A stretch of 64,000 nt of DNA from the NCBI GenBank assembly GCA_028564925.1, contig CM053030.1:378445833-378509832 (forward strand). The letters run 5' to 3'. This DNA comes from Lithobates sylvaticus. Taxonomy: Eukaryota > Chordata > Amphibia > Anura > Ranidae. Both the position numbers and the translations under genes were made by a program. Below the pieces are notes generated by a model, which saw nothing but the letters and a program-made list of their open reading frames with translations, made no database searches and was not told the DNA's origin. Of this stretch, positions 31,591 through 43,200 are shown piece by piece. The number at the start of each line of letters is the position of its first letter. Position 1 is the stretch's first letter.

Positions 31591-32490
31591 TGGGCCCTGC
31601 TGTGAGTTAATAGATCAAGATTTGTAATTGCATGCACCTGTTGAACAGGGCAGAAAAATTGGGGGTGGTGGTGGTGGACGGTGTTGCCACAAGACTGTAA
31701 GCTCTCACAGTTACTCTTGGTGGGCGCAGGAATGGGCCCTGCTGTGAGTTATTAGATCAAGATTTGTAATTGCAAGCACCTGATGAACAGGGCAGAAAAT
31801 TTGGGCCTTTGGCGGTGGTGGTGGACGGTGTTGCCACAAGACTGTAAGCTCTCACAGTTACTCTTGGTGGGCGCAGGAATGGGCCCTGCTGTGAGTTATT
31901 AGATCAAGATTTGTAATTGCAAGCACCTGATGAACAGGGCAGAAAATTTGGGCCTTTGGCGGTGGTGGTGGACGGTGTTGCCACAAGACTGTAAGCTCTC
32001 ACAGTTACTCTTGGTGGGCGCAGGAATGGGCCCTGCTGTGAGTTATTAGATCAAGATTTGTAATTGCAAGCACCTGATGAACAGGGCAGAAAAATTGGGC
32101 CTTTGGCGGTGGTGGTGGACGGTGTTGCCACAAGACTGTAGGCCCTCATAGTTACTCTTGGTGGGCGCAGGAATGGGCCCTGCTGTGAGTTATTAGATCA
32201 AGATTTGTAATTGCAAGCACCTGATGAACAGGGCAGAAAATTTGGGCCTTTGGCGGTGGTGGTGGACGGTGTTGCCACAAGACTGTAAGCTCTCACAGTT
32301 ACTCTTGGTGGGCGCAGGAATGGGCCCTGCTGTGAGTTATTAGATCAAGATTTGTAATTGCAAGCACCTGATGAACAGGGCAGAAAAATTGGGCCTTTGG
32401 CGGTGGTGGTGGACGGTGTTGCCACAAGACTGTAGGCCCTCATAGTTACTCTTGGTAGGCGCAGGAATGGGCCCTGCTGTGAACTATTAG
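31591..32490 (-). repeat. 147 bp tandem array downstream of hAT transposase
   Basis: The marker TGGGCCCTGC recurs at 31591, 31733, 31880, 32027, 32174, 32321 and 32468, that is one step of 142 bp and five of exactly 147 bp. Each unit holds a GGCGGTGGTGGTGGACGG block and ends in GCGCAGGAA. It is non-coding and lies in the 3' part of the element. Confidence 0.95.
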
Positions 32491-32494
32491 ATCA

Positions 32495-33130
32495 AGATTT
32501 GTAATTACCCGCCCCTGTTAAACAGGGGCTGAAAAATTGTGCCTTAGGCACTGGTGCTGGTGCCACAACACTGCAACCCCTCACAGATACTCTACTTGGA
32601 GCACAGCAGTCACACGTGTTGCGAAGCATTTTTTAAAAAAATTGTAAGTACACGCCCCTGTTAAACAGGGGCTGAAAAATTGTGCCTTAGGCACTGGTGC
32701 TGGTGCCACAACACTGCAACCCCTCACAGATACTGTACTTGGAGCACAGCAGTCACAAGTGTTGCGAAGCATTTTTTTAAAAAATTGTAAGTACACGCCC
32801 CTGTTAAACAGGGGCTGAAAAATTGTGCCTTAGGCACTGGTGCTGGTGCCACAACACTGCAACCCCTCGCAGATACTGTACTTGGAGCACAGCAGTCACA
32901 CGTGTTGCGAAGCATTTTTTTTAAAAATTGTAAGTACACGCCCCTGTTAAACAGGGGCTGAAAAATTGTGCCTTAGGCACTGGTGCTGGTGCCACAACAC
33001 TGCAACCCCTCACAGATACTGTACTTGGAGCACAGCAGTCACACGTGTTGCGAAGCATTTTTTTATAAAAATTGTATGTACACGCCCCTGTTAAACAGGG
33101 GCTGAAAAATTGTGCCTTAGGCACTGGTGT
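32495..33130 (-). repeat. 143 bp tandem array next to hAT transposase
   Basis: AACAGGGGCTGAAAAATTGT recurs at 32521, 32664, 32807, 32950 and 33094 (steps 143, 143, 143, 144). Each unit carries CACGCCCCTGTTAAACAGGG, an inverted repeat that can form a small hairpin. The short minus-strand frames here (CTYNFFKKCFATRVTAVL) are repeat artefacts. Confidence 0.95.
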
Positions 33131-33235
33131 GGTGGCATGGATCATTGAGGAGGAGGAAGAGGATAGTCAGTGAACATAAGAGGACAGTCACTCAGCATCA
33201 GCATAGGCAGTCTTGAAGGGATGTGACATTAAAAA

Positions 33236-33616
33236 TTATTCGGTTATATCCGCCTCAGGTGCCTGGTAGCTGGTGGTGATCCAAGACTGATTCATTTTGA
33301 TGAAGGTCAGTCGATCAACCGAGGCGGTGGACAGGCGCACCCTATGATCGGTGACAAATCCTCCAGCAGCACTGAATGTGCGTTCGGAAAGAACGCTGGA
33401 GGCAGGACAGGCCAGTAGCTCAATTGCATACTGTGCAAGCTCTGGCCAGTGATCCATCCTCAGGACCCAGTAAGCCAGAGGATTTTCGGTGGGAAAGGTG
33501 TCCAAGTCTGACCTTGCCCCAAGGTATTCCTGCACCATGTATATCAGACGCTGGCGATGGTTGCTGGAACCGATCATACCTTGGGGCTGCGGACTAAAAA
33601 ATTTGTCGGAACGCAT
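33236..33616 (-). pseudogene. hAT transposase, C-terminal dimerisation domain
   Basis: A 126-codon frame with NPLAYWVLRMDHWPELAQYA and then LLACPASSVLSERTFSAAGG, the conserved hAT family dimerisation region (the A-S-S-x-x-S-E-R-x-F-S block), ending at LTFIKMN. In the family it holds the transposase multimer together. It overlaps the main frame at 33594-33616. The two meet at a run of six T (minus strand) where a single-base length change shifts the frame. Confidence 0.9.
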
Positions 33617-36125
33617 CGGTCAGATGTCCACCTTCCCCACCGCTCCTTCTGCTACTGACCGAAGCCTCAGCAACTCGTCGCCCAGGACCAGGAGTTTGTA
33701 ACCTCCCAGTTTCTGGGAACGCGTTGCACAGACCTTTCTGCAAGGCCTCCCTGAGATGTCTCATCCTCTGCTCCCTCTGCGACGGCAAGATAAGGTCCGC
33801 AACCTTACCCTTGTACCGCGGATCAAGGAGAGTGGCCAGCCAGTAATGGTCCCTCTCCTTGATCCGAAGAACACGAGGATCCTTCCGCAGGCTTTGCAGG
33901 ATCAGGGAGGCCATGCAGCGTAGGTTAGCTGAGGCATTCGGTCCGGAGTCTTCTGGGTCACTGAGGATGACATGATCGCCAGCCACCTCCTCCCAGCCAC
34001 GTACAAGTCCACTGGTTTGTTGGGACTGTACATCATCCCTAAAAGACTTCTGCTGCTGATGCTGAGTGCCAGGCTCCACCTCCATGCTCACACAATCCTC
34101 CTCCTCCTCCTCCTCCTCCTCATCCTCTTCCTGTGTGATGGGTGGGACAGAAGGAACACTGTCCGGATAAAGGGGGCCTTGAGAGGCAAGGAAGTCCTCC
34201 TCTTCCTGCCTCTGTTCTGCCTCAAGTGCCCTGTCCATTATCCCACGCAGCGTATGCTCCAACAGGTGGACAAGAGGGACAGTGTCACTGATGCATGCAC
34301 TGTCACTGCTCACCATCCTCGTGGCCTCCTCAAATGGTGAGAGGACAGTGCATGCATCCCTGATCATGCTCCACTGACGTGGGGAAAAAAAACCAAGCTC
34401 CCCTGACCCTGTCCTGGTGCCGTAGTCGCAAAGGTACTCATTGATGGCCCTCTGCTGCGTGTGCAGTCGCTGCAGCATGGCCAACGTTGAGTTCCACCTG
34501 GTGGGCATGTCACATATTAGGCGGTTCTTGGGCAGGTTCAGCTCCTTTTGCAGCTCAGTCAGCCGAGCACTGGCATTATAAGATCGGCGGAAATGCACAC
34601 AGACTTTCCTGGCCTGCCTCAGGACATCCTGTAAGCCTGGGAACCTGCCCAAGAACCGCTGCACCACCAGGTTGAGGACGTGAGCCATGCAGGGCACATG
34701 GGTGAGCTGCCCCTGTCGCAGGGCGGAGAGGAGGTTGGTGCCATTGTCAGAAACGACCATTCCTGGCTTAAGCTGACGTGGCGTCAACCACCTCTCGGCC
34801 TGCCCCTGCAGAGCTGCCAGAACCTCTGGCCCAGTGTGGCTCCTGTCCCCCAAACACACCAGCGCAAGCACGGCATGGCATCTTTTTGCCTGCGTACTTG
34901 CGTAGCCCCTTGTATGCCTACGGAGCACCGCTGGTTCCAAGGACAGAGCACTGGAGGAAGAAGAAGAGGAGGGGGTGGAGGAGAGAGGTGTGTCACAACC
35001 AGTAGCAGTAGTAGCGTTTTGGAGGCGTGGTGGCGGAACAACCTCCAACACTACTGCACCTTGTCCTGCATCCCTCCCAGCTGCCAATAGAGTGACCCAA
35101 TGGGCCGTGAAAGAAAGGTACCGTCCCTGTCCATGCCTGCTGGACCATGAGTCAGCGGTAATATGCACCTTACCGCTGACCGCCCTGTCCAGCGAGGCAT
35201 GGACATTGCCTTCCACATGCCGGTAGAGAGACGGAATCGCCTTCCGTGAGAAAAAGTGGCGTTTGGGAACCTGCCACTGAGGAACCGCACATTGAACAAA
35301 CTCACGGAAGGGGGCCGAGTCTACCAACTGAAAAGGCAGCAGTTGAAGTGCTAGCAATTTAGCCAAGCTAGCATTCAACCGCTGGGCATGTGGATGGCTG
35401 GGAGTGTACTTCTTTCTACGGTCCAGCAGCTGGGGCAGGGAAATTTGCCTGCTGCAATCGGACGTCGGTGTACTGCAAGTACTTGGTTGTGACACACCTA
35501 ATTCTACACCTTCAGTCCTCTCAGAGCAGCTTTCAGAGAGGACTGAAGGTGTAGTGGGGATGGAGATCCCAGCTGATGAGGAGCAAGGAGAGGTCCGCTT
35601 AGTTCTTTGGTGTGGGTCTTTTATGTGTGCCTGCCAACGAGCTGCATGGCAGGTCGACATATGTCTGGTCATGCTTGTGGTGCCCAAGCGGCTGATGTTT
35701 TGGCCACGCGAGATACGCTTGAGACAAATATTGCAAATAGCAGTGGTGCGATCTGATGCACTCGTCTCAAAAAAGGCCCACACCAAAGAACTTTTCTGAT
35801 AACGTGCAGAGGCAGCGCCCTGCACAGGCGGAGCTCTGCGGTGTGGTACAGTTGCTGTGCTGGCCTCCAGGGGGCATCCTGCCTCGTTGGACACGTGACG
35901 CCGCATCCTCCTCCTCCTCGTCCTCCTCCTCATCCTCTCTCCCTTCAGGCACCCACGTGGAGTCAGTGACCTCATCATCCCCTCCCTCTTCACCACTAGA
36001 GCAAACCTGGCAGTAAGCTGCAGCTGGTGGAACAGTACTGCCAGATTCCTCAAGCTGGGTATCATCATCCGAGCCTTCGAATCGTTGGGCATCCTCCTGG
36101 AGCATGTACCCAACACTGTGCTCAA
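33594..36125 (-). pseudogene. hAT transposase, BED finger and catalytic core
   Basis: An 843-codon frame, the longest in the window. SSLVWAFFETSASDRTTAIC leads into a BED zinc finger (CNICLKRISRG...MTRHMSTCHA, about 35625-35745), the DNA-binding part. Then come FREFVQCAVPQWQVPKRHFF, VHITADSWSS (catalytic region), VVSDNGTNLLSALRQ, HVPCMAHVLNLVVQRF, DMPTRWNSTLAML (the conserved R-W block), an acidic linker with EEDEEEEEEEED, and HYWLATLLDPRYKGKV. It lacks its N-terminus (next frame) and its dimerisation domain (previous entry). In an intact element it would cut and rejoin the hAT ends. Confidence 0.92.
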
Positions 36126-36471
36126 AGAGTTCGGGGGACTCCTCAGGAGGACATGGTGGGTCTAGGGAAGGGGTGGCTGATGATGCCATTGAGTACGCGT
36201 TGGCAGCTGCTCTGCCAGTACCCTGAGCCTGGGTGAGAGAGGATGAGGAGGATGAGGAGGGCTTGGTCATCCATTCTACCAAGCCTTCAGCATGATGCGG
36301 CTCCACATGTCCAGCTGCCGAAAACAAAGACGCGCGTGTCCCATGGCCACGTGCTGATGACGATGCACGACCACGTCCACGGCCACGGCCACGTCCACTA
36401 GAAACAGAGCCTGCCTGCCCTGTGTTCTTGGCTCTGCACGCTCTGCCTCCCCTTGGCGGTCTTCCAGCCAT
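35767..36471 (-). pseudogene. hAT transposase, N-terminal region and start codon
   Basis: Starts MAGRPPRGGRACRAKNTG, with the ATG only about 10 bp from the edge of the 3 kb repeat array. A basic SSGRGRGRGRGRASSS patch (about residues 24-40, nuclear-localisation or DNA-contact candidate) is followed by serine- and acid-rich sequence (REDEEEDEEEED). It overlaps the main frame from 36125 downward. The frame changes somewhere between about 35850 and 36000, in the acidic/BED junction. The other hAT (9.1-9.9 kb) has the same plan, which supports this as the true N-terminus. Confidence 0.85.
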
Positions 36472-36482
36472 TGTAGTCGGTA

Positions 36483-39465
36483 GTCCTGTGGGTGCTGCTG
36501 AGAAGAAAATATAGGAGCTCTGTGTGATGCCACTAACACACTAGAAGTCCTATGGGTGCTTCTGCAAAGAAAATAGAGGAGCTCTGTGTGATGCCACTAA
36601 CACACTAGAAGTCCTGTGGGTGCTGCTGAGAAGACAATATAGGAGCTCTGTGTGATGCCACTAACACACTAGAAGTCCTATGGGTGCTTCTGCAAAGAAA
36701 ATAGAGGAGCTCTGTGTGATGCCACTAACACACTAGAAGTCCTGTGGGTGCTGCTGAGAAGACAATATAGGAGCTCTGTGTGATGCCACTTACACACTAG
36801 AAGTCCTATGGGTGCTTCTGCAAAGAAAATAGAGGAGCTCTGTGTGATGCCACTAACACACTAGAAGTCCTGTGGGTGCTGCTGAGAAGACAATATAGGA
36901 GCTCTGTGTGATGCCACTAACACACTAGAAGTCCTATGGGTGCTTCTGCAAAGAAAATAGAGGATCTCTGTGTGATGGGACTAACACACTTCAAGTCCTA
37001 TAGGTGCTTCTGGGAACAAAATATAGGATCTCTGTGTGATGGGACTAACACACTTCAAGTCCTATGGGCGCTTCTGGGAAGAAAATATAGGTCTGTGTGA
37101 TGGGACTAACACACTTCAAGTCCTATAGGTGCTTCTGGGAACAAAATATAGGATCTCTGTGTGATGGGACTAACACACTTCAAGTCCTATGGGTGCTTCT
37201 GGGAAGAAAATATATAGGTCTGTGTGATGGGACTAACACACTTCAAGTTCTATAGGTGCCTCTGGGAACAAAATATATGATCTCTGTGTGATGGGACTAA
37301 CACACTTCAAGTCCTATAGGTGCTTCTGGGAACAAAATATAGGTCTGTGTGATGGGACTAACACACTTCAAGTCCTATAGGTGCTTCTGGGAACAAAATA
37401 TAGGATCTCTGTGTGATGGGACTAACACACTTCAAGTCCTATGGGTGCTTCTGGGAACAAAATATAGGTCTGTGTGATGGGACTAACACACTTCAAGTCC
37501 TATAGGTGCTTCTGGGAACAAAATATAGGATCTCTGTGTGATGGGACTAACACACTTCAAGTCCTATGGGTGCTTCTGGGAAGAAAATATAGGTCTGTGT
37601 GATGGGACTAACACACTTCAAGTCCTATAGGTGCCTCTGGGAACAAAATATATGATCTCTGTGTGATGGGACTAACACACTTCAAGTCCTATGGGTGCTT
37701 CTGGGAAGAAAATATAGGTCTGTGTGATGGGACTAACACACTTCAAGTCCTATAGGTGCTTCTGGAGAGAAAATATAGGATTTCTGTGTGATGGGACTAA
37801 CACACTTCAAGTCCTATGGGTGCTTCTGGGAAGAAAATATAGGTCTGTGTGATGGGACTAACACACTTCAAGTCCTATAGGTGCTTCTGGGAACAAAATA
37901 TAGGATCTCTGTGTGATGGGACTAACACACTTCAAGTCCTATGGGTGCTTCTGGGAAGAAAATATAGGTCTGTGTGATGGGACTAACACACTTCAAGTCC
38001 TATAGGTGCTTCTGGGAACAAAATATATGATCTCTGTGTGATGGGACTAACACACTTCAAGTCCTATGGGTGCTTCTGGGAAGAAAATATAGGTCTGTGT
38101 GATTGGACTAACACACTTCAAGTCCTATAGGTGCTTCTGGGAACAAAATATATGATCTCTGTGTGATGGGACTAACACACTTCAAGTCCTATAGGTGCTT
38201 CTGGAAGAAAATATAGGTCTGTGTGATGGGACTAACACACTTCAAGTCCTATAGGTGCCTCTGGGAACAAAATATATGATCTCTGTGTGATGGGACTAAC
38301 ACACTTCAAGTCCTATAGGTGCTTCTGGGAAGAAAATATAGGTCTGTGTGATGGGACTAACACACTTCAAGTCCTATAGGTGCCTCTGGGAACAAAATAT
38401 ATGATCTCTGTGTGATGGGACTAACACACTTCAAGTCCTATAGGTGCTTCTGGGAAGAAAATGTAGGTCTGTGTGATGGGACTAACACACTTCAAGTCCT
38501 ATAGGTGCTTCTGGGAACAAAATATATGATCTCTGTGTGATGGGACTAACACACTTCAAGTCCTATGGGTGCTTCTGGGAAGAAAATATAGGTCTGTGTG
38601 ATGGGACTAACACACTTCAAGTCCTATAGGTGCTTCTGGGAACAAAATATATGATCTCTGTGTGATGGGACTAACACACTTCAAGTCCTATGGGTGCTTC
38701 TGGGAAGAAAATATAGGTCTGTGTGATGGTACTAACACACTTCAAGTCCTATAGGTGCTTCTGGGAACAAAATATATGATCTCTGTGTGATGGGACTAAC
38801 ACACTTCAAGTCCTATGGGTGCTTCTGGGAAGAAAATATAGGTCTGTGTGATGGGACTAACACACTTCAAGTCCTATAGGTGCTTCTGGGAACAAAATAT
38901 ATGATCTCTGTGTGATGGGACTAACACACTTCAAGTCCTATGGGTGCTTCTGGGAAGAAAATATAGGTCTGTGTGATGGGACTAACACACTTCAAGTCCT
39001 ATAGGTGCTTCTGGGAACAAAATATATGATCTCTGTGTGATGGGACTAACACACTTCAAGTCCTATGGGTGCTTCTGGGAAGAAAATATAGGTCTGTGTG
39101 ATGGGACTAACACACTTCAAGTCCTATAGGTGCTTCTGGGAACAAAATATAGGAGCTCTGCCTGCCTGCCACGAACACACTACAAGTCCTATAGGTGCTT
39201 CTGGGAACAAAATATAGGAAATCTGCCTGCCTGCCACGAACACACTACAAGTCCTATAGGTGCTTCTGGGAACAAAATATAGGAGCTCTGCCTGCCTGCC
39301 ACGAACACACTACAAGTCCTATAGGTGCTTCTGGGAACAAAATATAGGAGCTCTGCCTGCCTGCCACGAACACACTACAAGTCCTATAGGTGCTTCTGGG
39401 AACAAAATATAGGAGCTCTGTTTGCTGCCAGTGCCTGCCTGCCACGAACACACTACAAGCCCCTC
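36483..39465 (-). repeat. 3 kb array of about 60 bp repeats in hAT leader
   Basis: About 48 units of 58-64 bp with the core ACACACT(A/T)(G/C)AAGTCCTAT. Three blocks follow each other: GCCACTAACACACTAGAAG units (to about 36970), GGGACTAACACACTTCAAG units (to about 39150), and CTGCCACGAACACACTACAA units (to 39465). In the middle block two unit types alternate (AGGATCTCTGTGTG and AGGTCTGTGTG), giving dimers of about 125 bp. It sits between TATA box and start codon. Confidence 0.95.
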
Positions 39466-39525
39466 TTTCTAAATCAATCTTTCTAAATTAATCTATCTAA
39501 CTCAATCTCTCTAAGTTGGCGGCCT

Positions 39526-39533
39526 TTTATAAG
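39526..39533 (-). promoter_or_regulatory. TATA box of the 9.1 kb hAT
   Basis: CTTATAAAAG on the minus strand, just beyond the repeat array and inward of the hairpin cluster, pointing toward the transposase. Confidence 0.6.
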
Positions 39534-39549
39534 AGGGGGCGTGTACTAA

Positions 39550-39845
39550 AGCCCCTGAGCTGTAATTGGCTACAGGCGTCCTGCTTGTAGCCAATTATGG
39601 CTCTTCGAGTTTCCGGCGCTGTGATTGGCCAAGCATGCGGGGTCACAGTGCATGCTTGGCCAATCATCAGCCAGCAATGCACTGCGCCGGCCGCGCCGGC
39701 CGCGCCGGCCGCAATGCATTGCGGGGCCGCTCGCATCACACGAACGTGATGCGAGCGGCCAAAATAGTTCTGGGCTCGCCGAGCGAGCGAACACCCGGTG
39801 CTCGATGCGAACATGGGTTCGCATCGAGCACCGGGCCCATCCCTA
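39550..39845. repeat. Five subterminal hairpins of the hAT right end
   Basis: In order: AATTGGCTACA/TGTAGCCAATT (about 39565-39600), ATTGGCCAAGCATG/CATGCTTGGCCAAT (about 39624-39665), CAATGCA with a triple GCCGGCCGC core (about 39675-39721), CCGCTCGCATCAC/GTGATGCGAGCGG (about 39727-39760), and CCCGGTGCTCGATGCGAAC/GTTCGCATCGAGCACCGGG (about 39793-39835). Subterminal palindromes are usual transposase-binding regions in hATs; here they fill the whole end. Confidence 0.85.
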
Positions 39846-39853
39846 ATCAAGAC
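39846..39853. repeat. 8 bp target site duplication of hAT, right
   Basis: ATCAAGAC, exact partner of 30709-30716. PLE 3 sequence continues after it. Confidence 0.95.
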
Positions 39854-40010
39854 ACAGGATAGGGTCAGTATACACAATATCCATTATTTCAGAAACCAGT
39901 ACCTACAGTCTCATTGATCATGATTGTTAGTATATATATACCTGTTTCTGTTTTTTCACTGTATCTTTTCTTTCTAGATTGTTAATACACATATGTGCTG
40001 ATCCTAAATA

Positions 40011-40045
40011 TCCCTGAAAAAGAGCCAAACTCGAAACGCGTCGGC
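40011..40045 (+). ncRNA. Hammerhead-like motif, PLE 3 left pLTR
   Basis: CTGAAAA, a GAG/CTC stem with a CCAAA loop, GAAAC, then GCGTCGGC. The partner at 45571 reads CTGAAGA at the core start. Confidence 0.55.
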
Positions 40046-40272
40046 TAAACGCACATAATTGTATTTATGTCATATCTGTGTCATAGATTTATGCTTATGT
40101 CATTGCATCCTGTCCACTATTTCTTATATGTATACGTTGTTTGTATTTACCCACGTGGATCTGTTTTTTCCACACAAATGACCCCTTTTCTCCATGTCAA
40201 ATAAAAAATTTTTTTACACTTAAGCAAGCGTTCTCTCCCTTTAAAGTCCCCAAAGAGGAATATACCCCATAT

Positions 40273-43200
40273 ATAATATACTTTCTGGGGTGTGGGTTAG
40301 ACCTGCTCCAGACCAACTCCAGCACCACCCCCCCTATCTCTATGATTCCCGGGTAGTAAATACCCATTTTTCCTCGTCCGGTGCTCAGGCGGTCTGTAAA
40401 TATCTACTATATACTTACTTACTTACTTTACTCCCTATTATGACTAATTATGCAAATAAAAATTGGGACAATGCCATGTCCGGACATTACAAAAACTTTT
40501 CGCAAAAAGAGCAGAAGGATACTGAACTATCCTCAGTTTTTTTCACCCTCAATAAACTACTGGAAAGAAAATTGCTGAATCATTGGCACATTCATTCCTT
40601 TGAACAATATGTAGATAAAAAAATAAATCCCTTCGGCCTCAGAATTCAAATTTTTCCAACCATGGAGAATATCGATCCCATTTTTAAGAAAGGATGGGAA
40701 GATAATCTCTCCAAATGCACCAATGTAATGATGGCTCTGCTCATCTCCGAATATAAAAGAACCCTAAACGAACTAGGTAAAGAACTTGACCCTCTATATA
40801 TTAGACTAGCCACTTTCAAATCACATACTATGTACAACCAACTTGACAAAGAGCTCAATGAACATCTAGAACAGTTCAACAGAGATATTCTCATCAAAAA
40901 AGAGAAAAAGTTCCTGAGAGACTCCAAAGCCTTCCAAGAACAAAAAGCTTACAACTGGAAAGTCCCAAACTTCAGAAATAGACCATTTCCGAAGTCCCGC
41001 CCACAGGCCAATGACCCCAACCTCTCTGATGGCTCTTCAGCCTCATCAGCTTCCTCCAGGAGACCAAACTACCCTGATAGACCCAAAAAATCCAAAATGA
41101 ATTCCCAGGGATATAATTCCCAAGGTAATACACAAAAAAAAACATATTACGGAAGTTCCCACTAATGATAGGACCCAACATGATATTCCAACCACCAATA
41201 CCTCTACCCTACCCACTTACTCAATGTTTCAGTCTGATACTAACACTTTGCTGCCCAGAATCTCATCATTAGGTTCTAGAGCTCCTCCCCTTAACACGTC
41301 TCGAGATGACCATACTGTCAAAACTAGTCATATTTCTGAAGCTTCATGACATTCTGATCAGGTAAGAACTGAACCTCTTATATCTACTGATCTTCAAGTA
41401 CATAGTCTTAATGTTATTAACCTATCTTCCTATAGTCTGTCTAAGCTACAAATTCAAGTACTAGCCAAAGGTTTAAGCTTCTGCCCTAGCCAAGATCTAG
41501 ACCAATTTGAAATTGTTAAAGATATTCAATTATTTGCCAGGAAACTCATCCTTAAACAGCTATATACCAAAGTACCACCATTTCAATCCAACTTCCAACC
41601 ATATGAATTGGAAGCCCTAGACACTCTCGTTGAGTTGCTAGAGGAAAATGAAACACCTGACCTCATTGACCAAATCGACTTGGAGCATCTTCTGGGTCGT
41701 TTTGATCAATCGGATCTACCCATCACACCCCCACTTCCAGTGAAGAAAAAATCAGAGAAGTTTCCCAATCTAAAACACCAATCCCAATGTACATGCATTA
41801 GTTAAGCTAGTAACTAACGACATCTGTAAGATCAAGTCATCAGTACGCATCAATGACAACCTTTCCAAACTTGAAATGGAGGCATTGAGCTCTTTAAAGG
41901 ACCACCCCACCATCACCATTAAACCATCTGACAAGGGCGGCAACATTGTAGTCATGGATAATGACCTATATGAAAACATGTGCACCAACATTCTCAATAA
42001 CCCAGATTGGTACTCCAAAATTCCAGCTACCAGAATCGAAAGATTCGAGAGGGAATTTTATGAATTGATAGACCAGGCCTACAGCAATAATACCATCAAC
42101 AAGGCAGAATGGGACTTTATAAGAACACCCCATCCACGCACACCCACATTCTACTCCTTACCCAAAGTCCATAAAAGCATTACCCAACCGTCTGGTAGAC
42201 CCATTATCTCCGGGAATGGATCTCCAACTGAAAAACTCAGCAAATTTGTAGATGGGTACTTGAGGCCACATGCCTTCAAACTCCCCAGCTACATTCGTGA
42301 TACCCCACATTTACTTCAAAACCTTGACAGCCTATGTATATCACCAGATTCCACACTAGTCGCCATAGATGTTGAAGCCCTATACAGCTCGATACCCCAC
42401 GACAAGGGTCTCGCCTGTATACGACACGTGATCAACAACAACAACCTCACAGATCAGAACACCAAGGAATTTCTCCTGGCAGCCCTAGAATTCATCCTAT
42501 CTCACAATTATTTCACGTTCAACGGTTCCCACTACCTCCAGGTACAAGGCGTTGCCATGGGGACATCCTGCGCCCCATCATACGCCAACTTGTACCTGGG
42601 GGAGTGGGAACAAATGATTCAACATTCAACAGCACTTGCCCCTTACATGGAAAACGTCTCGATGTGGTAGCGATACATCAATGATGTTTTCCTGACCTGG
42701 AATGGCCCAACACAATCTTTACCCCCCTTCTTAGAACACCTCAACTCCAACGATTTCAACCTATCCTTCACTATGAGTTGGAATAAAGATAACATCACCT
42801 TTCTCGACACAACCATCCTGAAAGACAATCATGGCAATTTAACAACTGGCCTCTTTAGAAAACCCTTGGCGGGCAACTCTATACTACATGCAAGCAGCTT
42901 TCACCCGCAATCCCTAATCTCCTCTATCCCGTATAGCCAGTACCTGCGCATAAGACGCAATTGTACAGAGGATCATATCTTTAAAAAAAAGGCCGACCTA
43001 CTCAAAACTCGCCTCTTGGAATGGGGGTACTCACATAAATGCCTTAAAAAATCATATCAAAAGGTACTGGGGAGAACACGTTCAGACATCCTATACAATC
43101 CTTCATCTAAGAAGAGTAAGGCCCATCCCATCTCCATTATCACAACCTTTTCAAAGCAACATGTAGCAATCCGACGTGCCATCTCGAGATACTGGCACAT

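Larger units (their letters stand above)
30717..39845 (-). mobile_element. Large hAT transposon, 9.1 kb, near-complete
   Basis: The termini TAGGGATGAGCC (left) and, in reverse complement, TAGGGATGGGCC (right) are flanked by exact 8 bp duplications. Order in its own direction (right to left): a cluster of subterminal hairpins, TATA box, 3 kb array of about 60 bp repeats, transposase, 143 bp repeats, 147 bp repeats, left end. The transposase has all family parts but two frame breaks, so this copy is probably inactive though recent. The size is large for a hAT, owing to the arrays, which make up about half of it. Confidence 0.93.
39846..40272 (+). repeat. PLE 3 left pLTR, second part
   Basis: Parallel to 45407-45824. 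It holds the hammerhead-like motif at 40011-40045 and an AATAAA-type signal near 40199. Confidence 0.85.

Noticed and set aside
34680-36016. Plus-strand frames of 70-136 codons
   Set aside because: Antisense to the large hAT transposase frame, with Ser-rich runs from the acidic codons.
31591-39465. Tandem arrays considered as a CRISPR array or centromeric satellite
   Set aside because: Units follow without spacers, so not CRISPR; all arrays lie within the bounds of one hAT insertion, so not a free satellite here.
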